From Bacteroidales bacterium (lineage in GTDB: Bacteria; Bacteroidota; Bacteroidia; Bacteroidales; UBA932): a DNA stretch of 52,160 bases. Position 1 is the first letter of the stretch, and every line of letters starts with the position of its first letter. Position numbers and translations under genes: made by a program. The stretch covers positions 1 through 52,160 of the forward strand of contig JAFZWD010000027.1 of NCBI GenBank assembly GCA_017617495.1. Reading direction: 5' to 3'. A model generated the notes under the pieces. The model did no database searches. It was not told the origin of the DNA and worked only from the letters and a program-made list of their open reading frames with translations. Shown piece after piece: positions 1 to 8,343 of the stretch.

Positions 1-51
1 CAGCTCCAAAGGGCCCGTACAATGCTGCAGAACAGGATTAAAAAGTATTAG
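1..51 (+). CDS. ECF-type RNA polymerase sigma factor, C-terminal end only
   Basis: The first 51 bases read in frame 1 as QLQRARTMLQNRIKKY followed by TAG. This resembles the last helix of ECF (extracytoplasmic function) sigma factors, where the region 4 helix-turn-helix is followed by S-x-L-x-R-A-R-x-x-L. Only 16 residues are visible, so the assignment rests on this tail and on the next gene, which begins two bases after the stop codon and has an anti-sigma-like N-terminus with one membrane helix. The pair would form a sigma factor/membrane partner operon. The upstream part of the gene lies outside the window. Confidence 0.55.
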   Translation, partial: QLQRARTMLQNRIKKY

Positions 52-52
52 G

Positions 53-1318
53 ATGCAAAAAGCAAACAGCGAATTCGACCTTCAGGTCAAGGCGATGATG
101 GAAGCGGCTGAGGTACCGGCACCTGCCGGGGCCTGGGACGCCATTGCCGCCCGCCTCGACGCTGCTGCCGCCCCGGTAGCCGAAGCGGGTGCGGGTGCCG
201 GATTGCTGTTTGGCGCCGCCAGGTCCCGTCGTGTGTGGGGCTGGGCGGCCGCATCCCTGGCTATGGCTGCTTCGCTTGCCCTTGGCATTTTCCTGTTCAC
301 CCGCGGCGGAAGCAATTCCGGCGACGAGGTTCTTGTTGCCGAATCCGTAGAGCTTACGGCTCCGGAAGTAACGGCAACCGAGCCGACCGAAGCTGCGGGA
401 TTGCCGATCACGGTCGGCAATGACGGTGAAAAGGCCGCTGGCAATGACGGTGTAAAGGCAGCTGGGGGTGTAAACGCGAACTTACTGGCTGACAATACTT
501 TATCCAAATCCTCCTCAGCAAAATCGGGTAGGGGTTCGCAAACACGCCCTAAAGAGGAGCAGGCAGCGGTCGAACAGAAGGCGGAACCTGCTGCAGAGGC
601 GGAGGGATTGCCGATCACGGTCGGCAATGACGAAAAGCCCGATCCGTTCGCACAGATGGCGATGGAGGATGCGCTCAAGGCAAAGAAGAGCCGCCGTTCG
701 TACTCGGCATATGTGGACGGTTCGTTCACCACTAACAATGCAGGCGCGCGTCCCGGCGCATACGGCGTGAGCGCGGCCGACGAATACACCCAGACAGGGG
801 TAACCGAAACCAGCAAGTCCAGCTACGGGCTTCCGCTGAGCGTGGGTGCGGGCGTGCGCTTCCACCTGAACGACAGGCTGTCGATAGGAACCGGAGTGGA
901 CTACTCACTGCTTACCAGGACGTTCAAGGGCGACTATGTCTCCGCAAGCGAACAGGTTTCCGGCGACATCCGTCATACCATGCAGTATCTGGGCGTGCCT
1001 GTGGACATCTTCGTGAAACTCCTCGATTTCCAGGGCTTCCATCTTTACTCCTTCGTCGGAGCGGAAGCAGAATACGGCATCACCAACAAGTTTACCATCC
1101 TGGAAAGCGCCAAGAATACGGTGGTCGGCGACAAGTGCCACGGCATGCAGTACTCCGCAGCCTTCGGTTTAGGCATCGAATTCAAGCTTTCCGACCGCAT
1201 CGGCCTGTATGTCGACCCTTCGGCCCGCTACTACTTCGATTGCCGCCAGCCAAAGAGCATCCGCACCGAAAAGCCCTTCCTGCTTATGTTTGACGCGGGA
1301 TTAAGATTTAATTTATAG
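53..1318 (+). CDS. Inner-membrane-anchored protein with C-terminal outer-membrane-type beta-barrel domain
   Basis: A 421-residue protein. Residues 1-55 are cytoplasmic in style, with the P-x-G-x-W-D-A-I pattern common at the N-terminus of Bacteroidetes anti-sigma-like proteins. One transmembrane helix follows at about 61-82, then a low-complexity linker at 85-210. From about 216 to the end there are alternating hydrophobic/polar strands ending in DAGLRFNL, typical of PorT-like outer-membrane beta-barrels. It starts two bases after the sigma factor stop, so they are probably co-transcribed. The linker contains GLPITVGND twice (residues 116-124 and 185-193), each encoded by the same 29-bp palindromic sequence, and a 24-bp imperfect tandem repeat at about 416-463. 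The function is unknown; a role in envelope sensing with the sigma factor is inferred from position only. Confidence 0.6.
   Translation: MQKANSEFDLQVKAMMEAAEVPAPAGAWDAIAARLDAAAAPVAEAGAGAGLLFGAARSRRVWGWAAASLAMAASLALGIFLFTRGGSNSGDEVLVAESVELTAPEVTATEPTEAAGLPITVGNDGEKAAGNDGVKAAGGVNANLLADNTLSKSSSAKSGRGSQTRPKEEQAAVEQKAEPAAEAEGLPITVGNDEKPDPFAQMAMEDALKAKKSRRSYSAYVDGSFTTNNAGARPGAYGVSAADEYTQTGVTETSKSSYGLPLSVGAGVRFHLNDRLSIGTGVDYSLLTRTFKGDYVSASEQVSGDIRHTMQYLGVPVDIFVKLLDFQGFHLYSFVGAEAEYGITNKFTILESAKNTVVGDKCHGMQYSAAFGLGIEFKLSDRIGLYVDPSARYYFDCRQPKSIRTEKPFLLMFDAGLRFNL
397..425 (+). repeat. Palindromic element inside a coding sequence, copy 1
   Basis: ATTGCCGA (400-407), a 6-base loop and TCGGCAAT (414-421) form an 8-bp-arm palindrome followed by GACG. 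The whole 29 bases recur exactly at 604-632 in the same frame. A close relative sits between genes at 23004-23029. It is translated as GLPITVGND. Confidence 0.7.
604..632 (+). repeat. Palindromic element inside a coding sequence, copy 2
   Basis: This is an exact second copy of the 29-base element at 397-425. Its arms are at 607-614 and 621-628 and it is read in the same frame (GLPITVGND, residues 185-193). Confidence 0.7.
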
Positions 1319-1364
1319 GAGTTAAATTTTATTTGAATATAAGAAACATAAAAATCTGAATTTG

Positions 1365-1400
1365 ACCCACCGTTTTACTACAGCGGTGGGTTATTTTTTT
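1365..1400 (+). terminator. Rho-independent terminator after the beta-barrel gene
   Basis: ACCCACCG (1365-1372) pairs with CGGTGGGT (1384-1391) across an 11-base loop and is followed by TTATTTTTTT. It lies about 45 bp after the stop at 1318 and closes the sigma factor/barrel operon. Confidence 0.85.
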
Positions 1401-1429
1401 ATTTCATTTGCACACCAAAAATGTGCGAT

Positions 1430-2623
1430 ATGAATTTCAGATTTTTTGCGGCCCTGTCCGCACTGCTCCCGACAATAGTCCTTTCCTGCGAAAAGGTGGA
1501 CACAAAAGGGCGAACACCAGGCGCAACCATTTCCATAACTCCAGAGCCCGACACGGTCCTGCTTTTTACCGCAGTGCGCGTTCCCGAGGACTACGACTGG
1601 CACCGTGATACGGCGGCCGGCGCCTCTTCGTGCGAACTCCTTTTATATAAGGATATGGAGTTGGCAGCGGTGTATCACACAGGGCCGCAATTTTTTATAA
1701 GTACCGATCCCGATACGCATCACCTGATTGGCGGCCATCTTTATACGGAGTACGTTACCGACGCCGAGACGGTCGTCGGGCGCGACGGCGAAGAACTGTT
1801 CCGCTATGCCGGCAGGGAACTGCTGCTGGGAATACTGCCATTCGGCAGCAGCGTGTATACGGTGGGCAGGCACCGCTCCGGCGACATCTGCACTTTCCGG
1901 AAAAACGGCGAACTCCTTCTGCAAATGGAGGACTGCCGCATCTTCGGGGACTTCGGCTCGTCGGCTTACGGCCGCACCGGGGCCCTCTACAGGGACGGCG
2001 ACCATTTCTGTTTCTGCTATCAGGACCTTTCCGGCAAATGCTGGAAGGTAGTGGACGGGCAGAAGTCGAAGGTATCGGTGCCGTCGTCGGCAGGCCGGAC
2101 GGTCGACGTTAAAATCCACGACGGCAAGGAATACATCATGTACGAAGCTACCCTCGGCTCGAACATAAAAACGCCGTCCAGGACCTATTCGCTCGGGCCG
2201 GTCGGCTGGAGCTCCGGGGGAATCGTTTTCTGCGACGGCGCCTTGTTCGCAGTCGGCAACAGGTATAATAAAGCGAACGGAATAATGGCGGTGGAAGAGG
2301 GGGCGGCGTATGTCAACCCTTCTGTGGAAGGAATATTCTTCGGGGTGCCGGCGTTTTTCATCTACGGCCTCAAATCGGAGGCCTGGGCGGTCATCGCCGA
2401 AGGGGACGGCTTCGTGGTGCAGGAGGGGGAGGATGTGCTTTACGAGATACCCTCGGCTTATATCTTCACCAGGGACTGCGCGCAGGCGACCGAGGGGGGC
2501 TTTCTCATCGGCGTGACGCCGAGGGCAAAAGGGGCGAAGCCCTATCTCCTCTTCGAGGACGAAGAATACGTGGTGAACATCAACGGCTACATTACCTCCG
2601 TTGCAATGGAAATAAAACGCTGA
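1430..2623 (+). CDS. Predicted lipoprotein of unknown function
   Basis: A 397-residue protein if it starts at the ATG at 1430. An ATG three codons earlier, at 1421, is possible, but 1430 gives a more ordinary signal peptide. The N-terminus is a hydrophobic signal ending in a lipobox (IVLSC, Cys20), so the product is probably an exported lipoprotein. The rest has short repeated beta-rich segments with phrases such as SVYTVGRH, GALYRDGDHFCFCY and GKEYIMYEA, which suggests a beta-propeller-like fold similar to Bacteroidales surface lipoproteins of unknown role. No catalytic motif is recognised. It follows a terminator and ends 3 bp before the comM-like gene. Confidence 0.55.
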   Translation: MNFRFFAALSALLPTIVLSCEKVDTKGRTPGATISITPEPDTVLLFTAVRVPEDYDWHRDTAAGASSCELLLYKDMELAAVYHTGPQFFISTDPDTHHLIGGHLYTEYVTDAETVVGRDGEELFRYAGRELLLGILPFGSSVYTVGRHRSGDICTFRKNGELLLQMEDCRIFGDFGSSAYGRTGALYRDGDHFCFCYQDLSGKCWKVVDGQKSKVSVPSSAGRTVDVKIHDGKEYIMYEATLGSNIKTPSRTYSLGPVGWSSGGIVFCDGALFAVGNRYNKANGIMAVEEGAAYVNPSVEGIFFGVPAFFIYGLKSEAWAVIAEGDGFVVQEGEDVLYEIPSAYIFTRDCAQATEGGFLIGVTPRAKGAKPYLLFEDEEYVVNINGYITSVAMEIKR

Positions 2624-2626
2624 GCT

Positions 2627-4222
2627 ATGCTTGTAGATATAAAAGGAGCAAAATGCGTGGGTATCGACGCGGTACCCGTGACGGTCGAGGTAAACATCGA
2701 CCGCGGTATAGGAGTGCATCTGGTCGGACTGGCGGATGCTGCGGTGAAGGAGAGCATGCTGCGCACGGTGACGGCGCTGCAGTCGCGCGGCTTCCATATT
2801 CCGGGCAAAAAAATAGTCATAAACCTGGCGCCTGCGGATATGCACAAAAACGGAAGCGGCTACGACCTGCCGATTGCGCTTGGCATTATTGCGGCCTCCG
2901 AGCAGCGGGTACTTCCCGGTCTGGGCAAATACATAATCATGGGAGAACTGGGTCTGGACGCATCCGTGCGGGACGTTCCGGGTGCACTTCTTTTTGCGGA
3001 ACTGGCGGAGAAACTGGGCTACGAGGGCTGCATCCTGCCCAAACGTTCGGCCCTGGAGGCCCTCGAGTTCAGCGACTCCAAGGTTTTCGGGGTGGACAGC
3101 CTCGACGAAGTGCTGTTCATCCTGGAGGAGCGCGAGGATCCGTCGGAACTGCTCATCCATAACCGGGTGAACCTTTGGGACGAAGCCCGGGAAGCACAGG
3201 CACAGGAGCGTTCCTATATGGATTTTGCGGACATCATAGGGCAGGAAGGAGCGAAGCGCGGAGCGGAAATCGCAGTCGCCGGGGCACATAACCTGCTTCT
3301 CATAGGTGCCCCCGGCTCCGGGAAGAGTTCGATGGCAAAGGCGATGGCGGGAATCCTGCCTCCGATGACAAGGGAGGAGTCGCTTGTTACAAGCAAACTG
3401 TATTCGGTAATAGGCAAGCGCGAGAATCCCTACGGCCTGATGCGCCAGAGGCCCTTCCGGGCACCGCATTACAGCGCTTCGCTAGCCGCCCTTGTCGGGG
3501 GCGGCGGAGGCGACAGCCTCATCCCGGGGGAGGTGAGCCTGGCGCACAACGGGGTACTCTTTCTCGACGAACTGGCCCAGATGCCGAAAAACGTCATAGA
3601 GGCCCTTCGGGGGCCGATAGAGGACCGCTGCGTGGAGATATCGCGGCTGCGCTCCAAACTGGTCTATCCGGCCTCGTTCATGCTGGTCGCAGCCACCAAT
3701 CCCTGCCCCTGCGGCTACTACGGCGAGGGCGACCGCTGCACCTGCACAATCGGTCAGGTGCGGGGCTATCTTTCCAAACTTTCCGGCCCTATCATGGACA
3801 GGATCGACATACATCTCTGGGTTCATCCGGTGGACACCGGCCGGCTGGTGGCGCGAACCAAAGGGGAGAGCAGCTCGGCAATCGCCGCCAGGGTTGCGGC
3901 GGCGCGGGAGATTCAGAAGGCGCGTTTCGCAGGAGAGGGCATCTTTACGAACGCCGAGATGAGCAGCCGCCAACTGGAAAAGTTTTGCCCGCTCACATCG
4001 GAGTGCAACGAGCTGCTGCAGAAGCTGATAGACCGCCTGGGACTGTCGGCGAGGGCCTTCTCGCGCATCATCAAGCTTGCCCGCACAATCGCCGACCTGG
4101 AGGCCGCTTCCGAGGCCGTCGCCAACGGCAGGCCAGCCGCCCCCGGCTCCATCCTTCCCCGCCACATCTCCGAAGCCGCCACCTACCGTTTCCTCGACAA
4201 ACGCAACATCCTGGATTTCTGA
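2627..4222 (+). CDS. comM: YifB/ComM family Mg-chelatase-like AAA+ ATPase
   Basis: A 531-residue member of the YifB/ComM family, slightly longer than the usual 500-510. The N-terminal domain (about 1-170) is the Lon-protease-like ChlI domain, with the family phrase VGLADAAVKES. The AAA+ core has Walker A GAPGSGKS at about 227-234, Walker B LFLDEL near 311-316, and the cysteine motif NPCPCGYYG near 358 with a nearby C-T-C. The C-terminal Mg-chelatase domain ends ATYRFLDKRNILDF. In naturally competent proteobacteria ComM is a hexameric helicase that promotes branch migration during integration of transforming DNA. Whether that applies here is unknown, since the gene is also common in bacteria not known to be competent. 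Confidence 0.92.
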   Translation: MLVDIKGAKCVGIDAVPVTVEVNIDRGIGVHLVGLADAAVKESMLRTVTALQSRGFHIPGKKIVINLAPADMHKNGSGYDLPIALGIIAASEQRVLPGLGKYIIMGELGLDASVRDVPGALLFAELAEKLGYEGCILPKRSALEALEFSDSKVFGVDSLDEVLFILEEREDPSELLIHNRVNLWDEAREAQAQERSYMDFADIIGQEGAKRGAEIAVAGAHNLLLIGAPGSGKSSMAKAMAGILPPMTREESLVTSKLYSVIGKRENPYGLMRQRPFRAPHYSASLAALVGGGGGDSLIPGEVSLAHNGVLFLDELAQMPKNVIEALRGPIEDRCVEISRLRSKLVYPASFMLVAATNPCPCGYYGEGDRCTCTIGQVRGYLSKLSGPIMDRIDIHLWVHPVDTGRLVARTKGESSSAIAARVAAAREIQKARFAGEGIFTNAEMSSRQLEKFCPLTSECNELLQKLIDRLGLSARAFSRIIKLARTIADLEAASEAVANGRPAAPGSILPRHISEAATYRFLDKRNILDF

Positions 4223-4230
4223 AAAATGTC

Positions 4231-4238
4231 TACATTTG
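4231..4238 (+). promoter_or_regulatory. Bacteroidetes -7 promoter element (TACATTTG)
   Basis: TACATTTG matches TAnnTTTG and ends 7 nt before the ATG at 4246. No -33 element was found at the right distance. Confidence 0.45.
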
Positions 4239-4245
4239 TACCGCC

Positions 4246-4410
4246 ATGGCGGATAATTTTCTGGAAAAACAGTACGACGCCGCGTTCGGGAAGGATGCGG
4301 GCAGGGAGAGCGTGAGCATAAGGCACGGACTGGTGATCCGCAAAAGGGGAGGGAAGATTGTGTCGGTGAAGAAGCTTCCTAGTCGTCAGGATCCTCCGAA
4401 GGCTCGTTGA
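4246..4410 (+). CDS. Small conserved-type Bacteroidetes protein (MADNFLEKQY...)
   Basis: A 54-residue basic protein beginning MADNFLEKQYDAAFG and ending KLPSRQDPPKAR. Small Bacteroidetes proteins with a MADNxLEK start occur widely in my experience of these genomes, but they have no assigned function that I know. The reading frame continues upstream without a stop, but the ATG at 4246 lies 7 nt behind a TACATTTG promoter box, and the preceding comM-like gene ends at 4222. The last 32 bases overlap the 3' end of the convergent hydrolase gene. Confidence 0.5.
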   Translation: MADNFLEKQYDAAFGKDAGRESVSIRHGLVIRKRGGKIVSVKKLPSRQDPPKAR

Positions 4411-5047
4411 AGGGCTCCAGGAAGGGGTTGTTGACGCGTTCGTCCGAGATGGTCGTAGGGCGGCCGTGGCCGGGGAAGACGTCGGTTTCGCCGGGCAGGA
4501 AAATCAGTTTTTCCATAATGCTGAGGATAATGGCATCGTAGTCGCCGTACTCCAGGTCGGTGCGGCCGATGGTGCCGGCAAACAGCGTGTCGCCGCTGAA
4601 CAGCACGCCGGCGGCCTCGTTGTACCAGCAGACGCCCCCGGGAGTGTGTCCGGGGGTGGCGATTACCTTGAACGACAGCCCCTCGGCAAGGTCCAGCACC
4701 TGCCCGTCCTCCACCGGGGTGGAAACGAATTCCGGCTGGAAACCGCTGATGCCGCTCTCGTCCACGTACTTTTTGTCCAGTTCCAGGGTTATGGCTTCCT
4801 TCGGATGCATATACACCGGGATGCCCCCGAAGCGCTCCTGCAGGGTTTTCGTGGCCAGCATGTGGTCGAAGTGGGCGTGGGTGAGCAGGATGGCGCAGGG
4901 CTTCAGTCCTTCGGCCTTCAGATACTCATAGAGCGCCGGGAGTTCCTCGTCGAAGAAGCCCGGATCCACAATCACCGCGGCGCCGCCCTCGGAGGCGACG
5001 TAGCAGTTTTCGGAGAGGTAATTGCAGTTGTAACGCCTGATTTTCAT
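4379..5047 (-). CDS. Metallo-beta-lactamase-fold hydrolase, glyoxalase II-like
   Basis: A 222-residue MBL-fold hydrolase. The zinc-binding signature THAHFDH is at residues 56-62 (H57, H59, D61, H62). Further metal ligands are in GHTPGG, FSGDTLFAGTIGR and FPGHGRPT. The size and motifs fit the YcbL/GloB-like small hydrolases that cleave thioesters such as S-lactoylglutathione; the true substrate is unknown. The start is taken as the ATG at 5047-5045. An in-frame TTG four codons upstream is unlikely, because it lies inside a perfect TATCTTTG promoter box (5064-5057). It is transcribed divergently from the deoxynucleoside kinase genes. Confidence 0.88.
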   Translation of the reverse strand: MKIRRYNCNYLSENCYVASEGGAAVIVDPGFFDEELPALYEYLKAEGLKPCAILLTHAHFDHMLATKTLQERFGGIPVYMHPKEAITLELDKKYVDESGISGFQPEFVSTPVEDGQVLDLAEGLSFKVIATPGHTPGGVCWYNEAAGVLFSGDTLFAGTIGRTDLEYGDYDAIILSIMEKLIFLPGETDVFPGHGRPTTISDERVNNPFLEPFNEPSEDPDD

Positions 5048-5056
5048 ACCAGTGAG

Positions 5057-5064
5057 CAAAGATA
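5057..5064 (-). promoter_or_regulatory. -7 promoter element for the MBL hydrolase gene
   Basis: Read on the minus strand this is TATCTTTG, 9 nt before the ATG at 5047. It decides the start codon by excluding the upstream TTG. Confidence 0.6.
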
Positions 5065-5076
5065 AGTAGTTTTTAT

Positions 5077-5084
5077 TATCTTTG
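5077..5084 (+). promoter_or_regulatory. -7 promoter element for the first deoxynucleoside kinase
   Basis: TATCTTTG lies 22 nt before the ATG at 5107, back to back with the minus-strand box at 5057-5064. The predicted 5' leader is short and A-rich. Confidence 0.6.
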
Positions 5085-5106
5085 TAAACTAACTAAACCA
5101 AACAAG

Positions 5107-5721
5107 ATGCACATCGGCGTAGCAGGAAATATAGGCAGCGGAAAAACCACACTCACAACCATGCTGGCAGCCCACTACGGCTGGAAACCGCAGTTCGAGT
5201 CCGTTACCTACAATCCCTATCTTGAAGATTACTACAAGGATATTCCCCGCTGGAGCTATAATCTCGAAACCTACTTCCTCGCACAGCGTTTCAAGGACCT
5301 CATCGAGATTTCGCACAGCAACGAGACCATCATCCAGGACCGCACCCTGATGGAAGGCGTGCATATCTTCGTGGCCAACAACTACGAGATGGGCAACCTC
5401 TCGGAGCGCGACTACGAGACCTACATGCAGCTCTTCGAGATAATGATGAGCATGGTAAAGCCCCCCGAGCTTCTCATCTACCTCAAATCCAGCATCGAAC
5501 ATCTGGTGGCCAACATCCAGAAGCGCGGCCGCGACTACGAGCAGGGCATGAGCATCGAGTACCTGAGCGGGCTCAACCGCCACTACGAAGAGTGGATCTC
5601 CGGCTACAAGGGGAGGCTCCTCACCATCGAGACCGACGGGCTCGACTTCAAAAACAATCCGGAAGATTTCGCGATGATAACCGACAAGATTGACGCCGAA
5701 CTCTACGGACTGTTCAAATAA
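5107..5721 (+). CDS. Deoxynucleoside kinase (dAK/dGK/dCK family), paralogue 1
   Basis: A 204-residue deoxynucleoside kinase that phosphorylates deoxynucleosides for nucleotide salvage in the cytoplasm. It shows the P-loop GNIGSGKT at residues 7-14, the QDRT motif near 77-80 (the DR pair follows the catalytic strand), and an arginine-rich lid region RGRDYEQG. The length is normal for the family. A close paralogue follows 35 bp downstream. Such tandem pairs in lactobacilli encode heterodimeric enzymes with different base preferences; whether that holds here is inference. Substrate specificity cannot be read from the sequence. Confidence 0.88.
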   Translation: MHIGVAGNIGSGKTTLTTMLAAHYGWKPQFESVTYNPYLEDYYKDIPRWSYNLETYFLAQRFKDLIEISHSNETIIQDRTLMEGVHIFVANNYEMGNLSERDYETYMQLFEIMMSMVKPPELLIYLKSSIEHLVANIQKRGRDYEQGMSIEYLSGLNRHYEEWISGYKGRLLTIETDGLDFKNNPEDFAMITDKIDAELYGLFK

Positions 5722-5726
5722 AAGAT

Positions 5727-5734
5727 TATATTTG
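5727..5734 (+). promoter_or_regulatory. -7 promoter element for the second deoxynucleoside kinase
   Basis: TATATTTG lies in the 35-bp gap between the two kinase genes, 22 nt before the ATG at 5757. The second gene may therefore have its own start site as well as read-through. Confidence 0.5.
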
Positions 5735-5756
5735 TAAGATTAAATAAAACACGATT

Positions 5757-6371
5757 ATGCACATCGCTATAGCAGGAAACATCGGTTGCGGAAAGACCAC
5801 GCTCACCAAGATGCTCGCCGCCCACTACGGTTGGATCCCCAAGTTCGAATCGGTGGATTTTAACCCCTATCTGGCTGATTTTTATGAGGATATGGAACGC
5901 TGGTCGTTCAATCTCCAGATCTACTTCCTCAACAAGCGCTTCAAGGACGTGGTGGATATTTCCAAGACCGACGACGTGGTGATCCAGGACCGTACCATCT
6001 ACGAAGACGCCCGCATCTTCGCCCCCAACCTTCACGACATGGGGCTGATGAGCTCACGCGACTTCGACAACTATTCGGACCTGTTCGACCTTATGATGTC
6101 GCTCGTGGGCTACCCCGACCTGCTCATCTACATCCGTTCCACCATCCCCAACCTTATCTCGCAGATACAGAAGAGGGGCCGCGAGTACGAGAAGAGCATC
6201 CGCATCGACTACCTCACGGGACTTAACGAAAAGTACGAGAACTGGATCAAGGATTATCCCGCCAACCTGCTGATCGTGGACGGCGACAACATCAAGTTCG
6301 GCAACAACCCCGAGGATTTCGAGAAGGTTACCGACATGATCGACGCCAAACTCTACGGACTTTTCAAATAA
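5757..6371 (+). CDS. Deoxynucleoside kinase, paralogue 2
   Basis: A 204-residue enzyme of the same length and family as the gene before it, and alignable along its full length (both start MHI-x-x-AGNIG and end LYGLFK). The P-loop is GNIGCGKT, with Cys where the first copy has Ser. The catalytic-region motif is QDRTIYED, and the lid is RGREYEKS. The differences cluster in the substrate region (for example EDARIFA against EGVHIFV), which fits a divided base specificity. It is followed 31 bp later by an acyl-CoA synthetase gene with no obvious functional link. Confidence 0.88.
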   Translation: MHIAIAGNIGCGKTTLTKMLAAHYGWIPKFESVDFNPYLADFYEDMERWSFNLQIYFLNKRFKDVVDISKTDDVVIQDRTIYEDARIFAPNLHDMGLMSSRDFDNYSDLFDLMMSLVGYPDLLIYIRSTIPNLISQIQKRGREYEKSIRIDYLTGLNEKYENWIKDYPANLLIVDGDNIKFGNNPEDFEKVTDMIDAKLYGLFK

Positions 6372-6402
6372 CCGCATGGCGGCTCTGCCGCGACAACACT
6401 AA

Positions 6403-8325
6403 ATGGAGAAGAAGAGAGAAACGATTATCGACTTCGTCGAAAAGTACACGAAGAAATATGCGGACAGCACCTTCCTCCGGGAAAAGGTGAACGGTGTCTG
6501 GACCGAGACTTCCTTCAAGAAGACCAGGGACGAAGGACGTATTCTTGCAGCGGGATTCATGGCCCTCGGCCTGAAGAAGGGCGAGAAGGTCTCCCTGCTC
6601 TCGGAGGGACGCAACCTCTGGATAATGACCGAACTGGGCATACTTTATGCCGGCGGCGTGGACGTGCCCCTTTCCTACAAGCTCGAGTCCGACCACGACC
6701 TCAACTTCCGCATCAACCACTCGGACAGCGTCTATGTGGTGGCTTCGGAGGGCGAGCTCCACAAGATCCGCCGCGTCATAGGCAAATGCAAGGGCGTGCG
6801 CAAGGTCATCGTCCTGGACGATATCCCCCTGCAGGACAATGAGATGTATATCGGCGAGCTCCGCGAGATGGGCCTCAAGTTCATGAAGGACCATTCCCCC
6901 GAACTCGAAGAGCGCATCGCCTCGGTGGGCCCGGACGACTACGCCAACATAAGCTACACTTCCGGCACCACCGCCGACCCCAAGGGCATCCTCCTCACCC
7001 ACCGCAACTACACCGCGAACGTGGAGCAGGGCGCTTCCGTCATCGGCATCGAAGAGGGCGCGGTGATGCTCATCATCCTCCCGCTGGACCACTGCTTCGC
7101 GCACGTTGCCGGCTTCTACACCATGATGATGTACGGCGGCAGCATCGCCACGGTGCCAGTCGGCAAAACCCAGCTCGCCACCCTCAAGAACATCCCCGGC
7201 GCCATCAAGGACACGCGCCCGCACATCATGCTCAGCGTGCCCGCGCTCTCCCGCAACTTCAAGAAAGCCATCGAGAACGGCATCCGCGCCAAGGGCGAGA
7301 AGGTGGAGAAACTCTTCAACTTTGCAATCAGGCTCGCGATATCCTACAACCGCGAATACTATAACGCCGGCAAGCCCTGGATCAAACAGTTCTGGAAGAA
7401 GCCGCTGCTGAACTTCTTCGACAAGAAGATTTTCAAGCCCGCCCGCGAGGCCGCTTTCGGCGACAGGATGCGCTTCTTCGTAGGAGGCGGAGCGCTGCTG
7501 GATATTGAACTGCAGCGCTGGTTCTGCGCCATCGGCATCCCGGTCTTCCAGGGATACGGCCTTTCGGAGGCGACGCCCATCATCTGCGCCAACTCTGCCG
7601 GCCACGCCATTTTCGGCAGCTCCGGCCGCACTGTCCAGCCCATGGACATCAAGATCTGCGACGAAGAGCACAAGGAAGTGCCCGACGGAGTCACCGGCGA
7701 GATCGTCATCCGCGGCGAGAACGTGATGGCAGGCTATTGGAAGAACCCCGAGGCCACGGCCGAAACCGTGGTGGACGGCTGGCTCTACACCGGCGACCGC
7801 GGCTATCTCTACCCGAAGGACAGGCGCTACCTCTACGTGACGGGCCGCTTCAAGAGCCTGCTCATCAGCGCCGACGGCGAGAAGTATTCGCCCGAAGGAT
7901 ATGAGGACAGCCTCACCGACGGCAGCAAGTTCATCGACCAGGTGATTATCCACAACAACCAGAATCCCTACACTATCGTGCTGATAGTGCCCGCCAAGGA
8001 TGCGCTTCGCCGGGAACTCAAGGCGAAGCGTCCGGACCTCGACCCCGAGAGCCGCGAAGGCAGGGAAGCGATGCTGCAGATAATCCAGGCGGAGTGCGAC
8101 AGCTACCGCAAGGGCGGTTCCCACGAGGGGATGTTCCCCGAGAAGTGGCTGCCTTCGGCGATAGCGGTGCTCCCCGAGCCCTTCACCGAGCAGAACGGGC
8201 TGGTGAATTCCACCTCCAAGATAGTGCGCGGCAAGGTCGAGAAGTTCTATGCGGACCGCATCGACTACGCCTACACCCCGGAGGGACGCCAGCTGCTGAA
8301 TCCCAGGAATATAGAATCTATCTAA
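6403..8325 (+). CDS. Long-chain fatty acid-CoA ligase / AMP-binding protein
   Basis: A 640-residue ANL-superfamily adenylate-forming enzyme, predicted to activate long-chain fatty acids with ATP and CoA. The ATP-binding P-loop motif is YTSGTTADPKG at about 185-195. The A5-type motif GYGLSEATP is near 384, the ribose-binding aspartate is in YTGDRG near 462, and the hinge/lid region reads VTGRFKSLLISADGEKYSP. There are no transmembrane segments, so it is probably peripheral to the inner membrane. Bacteroidetes members of this clade are usually annotated as long-chain acyl-CoA synthetases; the exact chain length preference is not predictable. Confidence 0.9.
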   Translation: MEKKRETIIDFVEKYTKKYADSTFLREKVNGVWTETSFKKTRDEGRILAAGFMALGLKKGEKVSLLSEGRNLWIMTELGILYAGGVDVPLSYKLESDHDLNFRINHSDSVYVVASEGELHKIRRVIGKCKGVRKVIVLDDIPLQDNEMYIGELREMGLKFMKDHSPELEERIASVGPDDYANISYTSGTTADPKGILLTHRNYTANVEQGASVIGIEEGAVMLIILPLDHCFAHVAGFYTMMMYGGSIATVPVGKTQLATLKNIPGAIKDTRPHIMLSVPALSRNFKKAIENGIRAKGEKVEKLFNFAIRLAISYNREYYNAGKPWIKQFWKKPLLNFFDKKIFKPAREAAFGDRMRFFVGGGALLDIELQRWFCAIGIPVFQGYGLSEATPIICANSAGHAIFGSSGRTVQPMDIKICDEEHKEVPDGVTGEIVIRGENVMAGYWKNPEATAETVVDGWLYTGDRGYLYPKDRRYLYVTGRFKSLLISADGEKYSPEGYEDSLTDGSKFIDQVIIHNNQNPYTIVLIVPAKDALRRELKAKRPDLDPESREGREAMLQIIQAECDSYRKGGSHEGMFPEKWLPSAIAVLPEPFTEQNGLVNSTSKIVRGKVEKFYADRIDYAYTPEGRQLLNPRNIESI

Positions 8326-8343
8326 CAATTAATAATCACAACT

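Noticed and set aside
1643-3469. Long minus-strand open frame of 608 codons
   Set aside because: It lies opposite the lipoprotein and comM-like genes; the translation has no recognisable family and is an effect of high GC content.
6372-6402. Short GC-rich inverted repeat between the second kinase and the acyl-CoA synthetase
   Set aside because: The stem is only about 5 bp without a T-run; it supports neither a terminator nor membership of the palindromic family.
6364-8328. Minus-strand open frame of 654 codons
   Set aside because: It mirrors the acyl-CoA synthetase codon by codon on the other strand and has a His/Val/Glu-rich non-protein-like composition.
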